This document shows, piece by piece, positions 1 to 9,000 of a stretch of 9,791 nucleotides of DNA (positions are counted from its first letter, which is position 1; the number at the start of each line of letters is the position of its first letter). The stretch is from contig CAMHDX010000019.1 of the NCBI GenBank assembly GCA_946183895.1, positions 1 through 9,791 of the forward strand, given 5' to 3'. The notes below the pieces were generated by a model. It had not been told where the DNA came from. It searched no databases and saw nothing but the letters and a program-made list of their open reading frames with translations. The position numbers were made by a program, and so were the translations under genes. The stretch comes from an uncultured Porphyromonadaceae bacterium (lineage in GTDB: Bacteria > Bacteroidota > Bacteroidia > Bacteroidales > Muribaculaceae).

Positions 1-97
1 AGGCGACTGTCAGGGTGTCAACCTGCACATCGTCGACAATCACGCGAGCCACCACATTCATGTTGTCGCTGAACTGATGGTGGTCCACCGGATTGAA
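1..97 (-). other. C-terminal module A, copy 2, cut by the window edge (residues 3169-3200)
   Basis: The last readable residues are SDNMNVVARVIVDDVQVDTL followed by TVA. They align with ESSMNVIGQIYFNDK and NTIIAA of module A copy 1, with two residues fewer before the ala. By that alignment the next residues outside the window should resemble AFVNDECRGVA. A further GWN-type unit and a type IX C-terminal sorting domain may follow, but that cannot be seen here. Confidence 0.5.
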
Positions 98-3000
98 GAT
101 TGAGCGACGCGGCGCACGCTTGGCAATCAGCGTCGGGGGCGTATTGTCGACCGTCGGGTAGTGGAAGGTGACATCCTTGGGGTTGAGCGACCGGTAGTAA
201 TAGCCCGCGCCGGGTATCAGTGCGGTGAGGTCGCCCTCCCACTTGTAGCCGTCGTAGAAGGCGACTGCCTCCTTGCTCTTGACCATGTCGCCACGCGTCG
301 GATTCAAGTCGGCGAACGCCTCGCCCAGGCTCAGGTTGTAGATCGAAATCGGACCAATCCAGTTCCAGCCCTGATGCATGGTCTGCGGGGTGTCGGCGGG
401 TGTGACAGCGGTGCCATTGATATTGTGCCGCACGTCCATCTTGACCTTCACCTTGTAGAGGTTGCCCACATCGACCGTTGCGAGACCACTCTGCTGCCAG
501 GCGGTGCCGCTGTTCATGGCAAAGCCCTCCTTACTCTTGATGGTGTTGAACACCTTGGCGTGGCCGAACACGCTCTCAAGGTCCTTCTTCTCGGGCTCGG
601 TGTAGAGCGAGATCCAGTTCCAGCCGGTCGCCAAGTCAAGCGACTGCTCCACTTGGTCGCCTGCGACCCACTTGACCGGTTCATCATAGGAACCGACAAC
701 CAGGTTGGGGCGATAGGTGATGGCCAGAGGCTTGTCGCCCTGCAGGGTGCACACATCGCTCAGGATCACGCCGCGCTCGGCATCATAGATGCGGAAGACC
801 ACGGGCTGCTCCTTAGTGATGTCCTCGTATCCGTAGATGGGCATGCTCACGAAGTAGGCATCGCGGGTCGACACAAGCTTGGGCTGCGCCACACCGCGGC
901 ACTCGTCATTGACAAAGGCAGCGATGATCGTGTTGGTGTTGCTGCAAATCTTGTCGTTGAAGTAGATTTGGCCAATCACATTCATCGAGCTCTCGTAGTC
1001 GCTCGGGCTGACCGACCATGAGGGCTCGTTGCCCCAAACGTAGACCCAGACCGGTAGCGGGGTGCTGATCTGGTCGTCGTTGACAGCGTACAGGTAGAAC
1101 ACGTGACTGCCCATTGGCGCGTTGGCACCGACGGTCATTACAATATCGGTCGACTCGCCGACACCAATCACTCCGGTGGGGTTGCTCACCTTCACCCACG
1201 AGGGCATACCGGTGATGGTGTAGGTCTCGCTCTCGCGACCCTTGTTCTTGAGCGTGGTGGATACGACCGATTCGGTCAGGCGGCTCTTGAACACAGACAC
1301 ACCGTCAAACTGATCCCAAGCGAGTGTTTGATAGTCAACCTTGGCACTCCATGTGATGGTCTCGGACAGGTTGTCCTGCATGTCACGCACGTTCTTGACA
1401 GTGAACGTGAGCAGGTTGCCCTGCATGCGTGCCGGCAGGGTGTTGAGGTTGATATAAATCTCGTTGTTCGAGGCAGTAAAGTCAAAGTCAAGGTTCTGCT
1501 TGAGCGGTGAGGTGCGCAGGGCGGGAGAGGTAGCCGCCTGAATGATGCCGTCGCCCTGAGCGGCGGGAGTGGTGATGCTGTACTCGCCGGGCGCCTTGTT
1601 CTCAAGGCTGAACTCATTGATGATGTTGTTATTGTCATCGAGACGACTATGCTCCATCGGGTAGTAGGCAATCAGGCCCGACACCTTGGCGGTGTCCACC
1701 TGGTTGTAGCGGTTGGCGATGACCGAGGTGCCGTCGCTGGCGACGTTCCACAGGCGAATCTCATCAACATCGCCGGTAAAGCGCAAGCTCTCGACCGCTG
1801 TAGCCGATGGCGATGACCGCTTGAGCATAGAGCCGATGTAGAGGATATCTCCCGAGGGCTCAAGGAGGGTCTGCTCGGGGATGGTCTTGACAGCGCCGCC
1901 GTCAACATATGCCACCGCACCCACGCCACGGTGGACGTTGAGGGCGAAGTGGTGCCAGTTGCCGTCGCTGTAGTTGACATCGGATAGAATGATGGGCAAG
2001 CCGTTGGAATCAAACGACGACATTTTCCCGTCATAGACTTGCAGCACGAGCGAGTTGTCAACGTCGAAACTCAGCACGAGGCGGTCGGGTATCGAGAAGA
2101 TAGTAGCCCCGGCGTTCTTGTCAGGCTCGCCGCGGAACCACATCTCGAGCACGTAGCTGTCAGTGGGTCGGGGGGAAATGCTGCCAATCGGGATCTTGAT
2201 GGAGTGCTCGCCATCGAGGTGAGCGGCGAGGTTGCTGTTCTCCACGTTCCACGTCTCGGCAGGCAAGACGATGTTGCGCGCGCGGGCATAGTCGGTCACC
2301 AGGGTGCCGTGGCCCTCGTCCATCTTCCAGTAGCCCACCAGACCGGGCATGTAGGGCGCGACAACCTCGTCCTTCATGCCAAGCAGGGTGCGCACCGGCG
2401 TGTTCTTGCCCCACAGCACAAGCTCATGCATCGTGCCGGTGTAGCCGCGGCCCAGGGTGAGACGCCCGTTGGCATTGTAGTCAGGCACGGTGATGTCGTC
2501 GAAGAGCATCGTCTCATGGTCGTCCTCAGCGACCAGCATGGTCAGGGTATTGTTGCTCGATGTGGTACCCTTGACATAGTTGAACGCCAGGAAGACCCAC
2601 TTGTCGACCGGAATGACGGCGGTCGACGTGGCGACCGCGTCGTTGACTTGAGCCTCAACCTGGCCGGCATCGTTAATCGACAACTTGAGCATGTTGCCCT
2701 CGGTGCCGTGCTCAATGAGCGTGCCGCCTGTCTTGCGCTTAATCCACAGTGAGCCCGAGAAGCTCGTGCCGATAATGGGCAGATAGGCGTCGGTCGACAC
2801 CGCCGTGCCGTTGAACTGCAGCGACACATCGTGGTTCACCTGCGAGTCGTTGAGCGAACCGGTGATAAAGAAGTTCCCTTCCTTGGTGAGGTAGCTCTCG
2901 CGGATGTCCTCGTTGAAGCGGATGTAGATGTCATCGGTGGGAGTGAGCACGCCCGTATTGGGATAAGCCTGGCCGAGCAACTTGGGGCCACGGGTGTCGC

Positions 3001-6000
3001 GAATGACCATCTGCTCGGGCGTCTGGTTGGTGTACTCCTTGGTGCCGAACAGGCAGATGCTCTCGGCGGCGACCACGTAGTTACCATCAATGCCCGGCAA
3101 CTCCAGATTATATATAATGTCGGGCTGGTCATCGGACAGTTGCGACTGCGTGTCGTTCTCGTGACCATCGGTCATGTACTCGCTGCTGGTGAGCCACTCA
3201 TGGGCAGTGACCCACTGCGTGTCGCCAACAAAGCGGTACTTGAGGCGAATGCCCTTCAGGCCGGTGAACATGCGATTGATGTCACTGATGGTGACTTTGA
3301 GCTGCTCACCGCTCTGCACTGCTCGCTGGTTGAGGATGTTCTTGTCGAGCTTGAGCGTGATGTCGGGAGCCGCCGGCACAAAGTGGGCGCTGAACGACAC
3401 CTCGCCGTAGGTCCATGAGGACGGGCTACACGTGTTGGCAATCACCAACTTGATGTCGTTATAGTCAAGTATCGAGGCATCACTCTGCTTGATAGTGAGC
3501 GTCTTGGTCAACGGTACGCCATATTGCAGCCACACCTCGGAGCCGCTGGCGAGCGGCATGCCGTCCATGTAGATTTGCAGGCCGTTGGGGTTGGAGCTAT
3601 TCTGGATATACAGCAACACCGACGACATTTCCTCATGCGCCTCGCTCTCGTTGGCGAGCACGATTTGCACCTGCGCCTCTTGTCCGGCGGGAATGTCGAC
3701 AAAGTTGCGCACAGGCATCGAAATCTTGGGATTGTCGAGCTTCATGGTCGCGTAGTCAAGCGTCAGCCCCGGACGATAGTACTTGGTCTTAGTCTCACCC
3801 TCGTAGGGGCAGCGCGTCTGGCCGCCACGGGTGCGGAAGATAGGCCCCCAGTTGTGGGGCGACTTGTAAATGTCCACAGTGTGGGCGTTGCCGCGCTGCG
3901 TGTCGTTGAGCGTGTAGGAGAACCGCTCGTTGGTGGTCGTCTCGTTGACGTCGTACTTAGTCTGGTGGTAGCCGATGTCAGTGTTGGAGATGATGATGGC
4001 GCCCAACGCGTTGAACAGGAAGCCGTTCTTGCCCCTGTAGGCAAGGCCGGTCGAGAACTGCTCCACCGAGTTGTGCACCTCCTTGGTCGAGGAGCCGGCG
4101 GTGTTGGTCACGGTCACGCCGCGCTCAAACGACTCGTTGCCAATCTTGTACTTCGCGTTGCTGAATGCCTTGATCTTGTCCTCCTCATTGTCGGCAAGCG
4201 TCTTCTTCCACGCCGTGACGATCTCGTTGCACCACCTTACGCTGTCGCAGCCCTCATATCCCACCGGGAAACGGGCCCAGTAACTCGGGCCGTCAAAGCC
4301 ATTCTTGGCCTCGGTGCCCCAGAGAGCCTCATCACTGTTGAGCGAGCCGAATTTGGCGTCGGTTTCATTGAGGTAGGTGTAGTAGGTGGGCACAGCCGGG
4401 TTCTCCTCGATTTCGGCTGCCGAGGTGATGTGCTTGAGCATCGAGTTGCGGGTGCGCGTGATGTTGTCAAACAGCGTTGTCTCGATATACTTTTGGGAGT
4501 ACTCGAAGTGGGTGTTGAACTTCTCGTCCATCGCGATCGTTTCCCGCATATCAACCGTCCACTTGCCTTTGTCGTCCTTGTACAAGCCCACCTTGTCGGC
4601 GGCACCGATGATGTAGTTGGTCGAGTAGCCGATAAACACGTCACCGTCGCGTCCCACATGGAACATGTCGGACGAGGTGGACGTGGCCGCACTATTGGTG
4701 TAGGTGACCGAGGTGTGGTTGTCCCAAGTCTTGTTCACGTCATACTTCCAAGTGACCGCATTCTCATTGATGTTTTTATTCCAGTTTAATAGGCCGAAGA
4801 AGGCGGTGCCAGCGACGAAAGCCCAATCCATCGAGGTGCGGATGTCAACTCCCAACTCGGTATTGTTGTGCACGCCACGCACGGTGTAGGTGTAGTCAGT
4901 GGTGACACTGTCGGTGGCCCAGGTGGCTGTGGAGGCGTCGCCGGGCGGGTCGCGCAGCACCATCTGCACGTGGCTGGGGCCGGCCGTGATGAAGTTGTTG
5001 CCCGTGGGCACCACACCAAAGCCGATGCCCGTCAGGCCCTCCTTGCGCCACACCCGAGTTTGCTTGTTGATGACCATCGAGGCGTTCATGCTGCGGGTGT
5101 AGGGCTTGGTGAGGCTGGGGATACCGGCCCGCCACCTATAGTTACCCTCGCCCTGCGCGTCGAGACGCACCTGGTTCGACTGGAGTTGCACCAACTCGCC
5201 GCGTTTGAGCTCATGCCCCTCGGCGACGGTGTCGATGGCGGCAATCACGGCTTCGGAGCCCATCTCGTTGTCAAAGGTGATAATCGAGTCGCGCAGCATG
5301 TCCTTGTACAGCTTGCCATTCTCCTTGTTGACATCGTAGTTGACGTATGGCTCGTAGGCCTTGACTTTGAAGTTGTAGATGCGACCCAACTGGAAGACCG
5401 GGTAGCCGTAGTTGTAGGTCACCTGCTTGGTGTCCTCGTCATAGTTGTAGAGAGCCAACTTGACATCCTGGCCGGCGTCGCGCACCACGATGGTGTCGGT
5501 GCCGAAGGCTCCCGCCGGCGCTCCCGCCTGAGTGATGTCCATCACGGGCTGTGAGCGATAGGTGAGCATGAGCTTCTTGTTGCACTTGAACAACGGCAGC
5601 GCCACCTTGTCGGACGTAAAGATCGTGTCGGGCATCACGGTGTCCATGGGATGGGTGAGGTCGATAGCGGGCACGCTCATGAACATCTCATCCTTCTCCA
5701 CTTCCTTGTTATTGGGGAACTTGACGCTCGCCACCTTGTAGCGGATGGGCGGCAGCAGCGCGCTGAACTCGCCGGTGTTGGCATCGGTGGTGATGATGAT
5801 GTTCTTGGCGTCGTCTTCGTCACCACCCTTGCGATGGGACTCGCTGGCGATGACTGTGGTGGCTGATGCCACGGGCACGTCGTCGGCGTTGGGAACCCAC
5901 TCGATGGTGGTGCCGCTCACCTTCTGCACGGCATTGAGCAACCGCTGCGGGTGGTCAAGCGGAGTGAGCGTGATTTCGGCCTTGCCGATATTGTTAACAC

Positions 6001-9000
6001 TCTCACCATAACCCAGCGGCTTGTTACCCTCGGTCTCGCCGCCAACGATGCGGCCTGCCACGATAGCCAGGGTGTTGTCAAAGAAGTCGATGTGGGTGTC
6101 ATCGAGGAACTCATAGGTCTCGCCCTCAGCGGCGGGATAGCGACCGGCGCCCTCAAAGGTGTGGCCCGTGCGGCGTGCCTCAATATAGTGACTGCCGATG
6201 GGCACCTGAATCTCGTACTCGCCGTTGGCTCCGCTCATAATCAGTTTGGCGTTCTTGTTGCAAGGCACACCGTCAACGTAGAAGCTCACGCTGTCCACCG
6301 GCACCGTGGTGCCGCTGTAACGGATGGTGCCGCTCACCTTGAAGCTCGACACGTCGATAAAGTCGGCGTTGTTGATTGTCAGCGACGTGCCGCCGATGAA
6401 TGCCGAGCGGCTCGTGGGGTTGAAGCTGTGGATGCCCTTGGTGGGATATACGCTATAGCGCGTGCCGCTACCGGCGTAGGGGATGCCGCGTATCTCGTAC
6501 TCACCCTTGTCGTTGGTCACGCCGTAGGCCGAGAGTTGGTCGGACGACGGGATGATGTCGGCAGGGCGCGTGTTGGGGCCCACAGTGACGTGGTTGCCGT
6601 TGGGCACGCCGTTACTGCATGAGAGGTCGAAGGCATACTCCTCCAGCCCCTCGTCAAAGGTGATGTAGGACTTGAGGCCATTGCTCTCGCCGCTGATCAG
6701 GCGGTCGACGTCGGCGGTAATCTCCTCGGTGGTGAGCACGCGGTTCCACACGCGCACCTCGTCGACGTTGCCTGTGAAGTCAGGCAGCAGCACCCAGTTG
6801 TTACCATCAAGGCATCGGTCACTCTGTCTGGTGACAACCATTTTCATGTCTTTAAATCGCGGACCGTAGTACCCCTTCCATTGTGAGGAATCTTTTGCCT
6901 TTATCAGATATCGGATGTAGGTTGTCCCTGCCGGGATAGTAAACTCGGCGGCGTAGTTCTTCCAATCTTCGTGCTTGGTATTGTCGTCGCAGACGGTTGT
7001 CTCGCCCAACTTGCTATTGTCAGCTCCATACATTGTCGCTGTGACGCGAGCGGGGGCAGATCCCCACGCCGATGTCATCGACACCGATGCCTTGATTGTG
7101 GCACCTACCAGCTGCTCGGAGATGGCAACATCCTTGTGGGCAGTGATAGTCATGAAGCTGGAAGCGAAGGCATCGTCGATAATCTTCCAACCATAGTCCG
7201 CATTCATGCCATCAGCTGACAATTGCCAGCCATCGAGCGACGCGCCACTCTCGTCGAGCAAGGTCGTGATTAACTGCGGGTCAGGATATATGGGAGTGGT
7301 GCTGACGTTATCGACGTTTTCGACCATATCGTTGCCGGCGATATAGGTGGTGACATTGCTGCCGTTACACATCAGCGACACCTGCGAGAACTGCCCCGCG
7401 GGGATGGCACCGGCGACCTGGTCGTTCAACAACAGGTCATAAAGGTGCTTGTCCTTGTTGAACTTGAGGTTGAGGCGCGCCGGAGCCTTCATCAGCGTCA
7501 AGACGCGGGCGGTACTGTCGGGCCTGACGAACATTTGCAGTGTGAACGGCTTGTGGTCATTCACCACCTCGCCGAGGGTGGTATAGGTGAGCGCGTTGCC
7601 CGCCTCTTGCACGCTGCGGCTGTGATAGGGGGTGGAGGTGTGCACATCGCTCTCGCGAGAGAGGCTCACGCGCACTCCGCCCACCGCCGTGCCACCCTCA
7701 AACTGCACGCGGCCGCTAATCACGCCCGTCGAGCTACTGAAGCCCACATCGAGCATTGAGTTACCGAACACGCGACCGCCGCCCTCGCAGTCATCGCCGT
7801 AGGCAATGACGCGGTACTCGTAGTAGCGGCCGGGCTCGGCAGTCTTGTCGGTGTAGGTGTAGGTGGTCTTGGTGTCTTCCTCCTCGTGGATCGAGATCCA
7901 GTCGTTGCTGCCGATGTAGCGGCGCTGCACGTCGTAGAGCGTGGGCTTGGTGCCCACTTGACGCGCCTTCCACTTGATGACAACCTCGGTGCCGGCGGTA
8001 CCCTTGGTGGCGTTGATGGCTGTCACGGCACTCACGCCGAGCACGTGCGCCTTGATGGTGTCACTGTAGAGGTGCACCTTATTGTCGGCAAGGTCAAGCT
8101 GCACGAAGTAGCCGTAGAGCGAGCACGCCGAGGCGGGCTTGTCGTCGGTGAACGACGCCTTGCCGGCATTGCGCGCCACGGTGACCTCGGTGTAGTTGCG
8201 AGTAATGACACCGCTCGGCTCAATGCGATGCACCTTGAAGGTGACGTCGCCCTCGCTCTTGGGCACGTTACCGAAGGTCCACTCGATCTTAACATCGTCG
8301 GTCGCCGTCATGTCCTGCTCGAGGTGCATGGGAATGACCGGCATGGAGGTAGTGAACAACTCGGCAGCCTTGACCTTAGTGAGAGGCTCAGGGTTAGACG
8401 GGATGTCAAGTTCGCCCCACGAGTTGTGCAGCATGAACACCTCGTAGCGGTAATACTTGCCGTACTCCATGCCACGAGAGGCATTGTCGGTGAAGCTCCG
8501 GCTGCTGGTGGTGCCCACAAGCTCGCGGTTGCCCTCGTAGCCGCCGTCCTCGTTAAGCACAGTGCGATAGACTTGATACTCGCCCTGATTGCTCTGGTAA
8601 TCGTCGTCCCATATGAGTAGCATCGTGCCGGCCACCTGGTTGAACTGTGCCCTGAGGTTATTGATCCGGTTGGCGCAGTTCACCGTCTGGGTGACATTCT
8701 CGTTGAGGCTCTGGTCCACGTCGCCGCCCACCTCAAAGGTGAACTTGGTGCGAGTGTTGCGCGTCACATTGACGGTGAAGTCACGGTCAATCGGCACACT
8801 GAGCTCAGCCGAGCCACTGCCGTTGTTTTTCACGCTGATCAAGGCCTTGCTATACGTGTTGCCTTCGCTCGTCACCTTTACGTCGTAGTCGGTGCTAAAC
8901 GCAAAGTTGGTCACGCCGTTGCCCAGTTGCGACGGCAGCCAGCTATTGTCGGCGCTCACCTTCACCTTGCCCGGCGCGCTCCACTCGATTTTCGCCTCAC

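Larger units (their letters stand above)
3722..5704 (-). other. Central uncharacterised region (residues 1300-1960)
   Basis: No named domain was recognised in these 660 residues. The first 250 are beta-like (for instance YNYDEDTKQVTYNYGYPVFQ and IYNFKVKAYEP). From residue 1540 on there are distinctive motifs: VLRDPPGD near 1548-1555, DVFIGYSTNYIIGAAD at 1653-1668, and GGQTRCPYEGETKTKYY at 1926-1942. Residues 1668-1820 look mainly helical and charged, with Trp-Cys-containing helix VRWCNEIVTAWKKTLADNEE at 1788-1807. Two related segments flank that helical part and are listed separately. I recall similar motifs from other giant Bacteroidota proteins, but know no function. This is the likeliest place for the activity specific to the protein. 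Confidence 0.6.
6362..7729 (-). other. Carboxypeptidase-regulatory-like domain split by a LamG insertion (residues 625-1080)
   Basis: The opening strands of a carboxypeptidase regulatory-like beta-sandwich are seen at residues 626-647 (GVISGRVQFEGGTAVGGVRV). Its closing half appears only some 370 residues later at 1025-1060 (YGVTNDKGEYEIRGIPYAG, then TRYSVYPTKGIHSF). In an ordinary domain of this family the second half (asp-x-x-gly-x-tyr followed by a gly-tyr or his-rich strand) follows the first by about 20-40 residues. Here the gap is filled by a LamG-type domain, which itself carries a second insert. The two halves fit together as one fold; this is my structural reading, not a computed model. 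Confidence 0.65.

Noticed and set aside
3524..4789. A plus-strand open frame of 421 codons, and similar long plus-strand frames at 161-1021, 2039-2752, 4868-5554, 5951-6622 and 7886-8620
   Set aside because: All lie in the plus-strand register that exactly mirrors the codons of the giant gene. Stops there correspond to the Leu codons TTA and CTA and the Ser codon TCA on the coding strand, which this GC-rich gene uses rarely, so long antisense frames arise by themselves. Their products look like low-complexity Val/His/Gly/Ala/Arg sequence with no domain, while the minus-strand frame has clear domains throughout.
4741..4800. AT-rich patch as a possible internal promoter or insertion scar
   Set aside because: The composition follows from the encoded Phe/Asn/Lys/Ile-rich residues, the frame is intact and no direct repeats border it.
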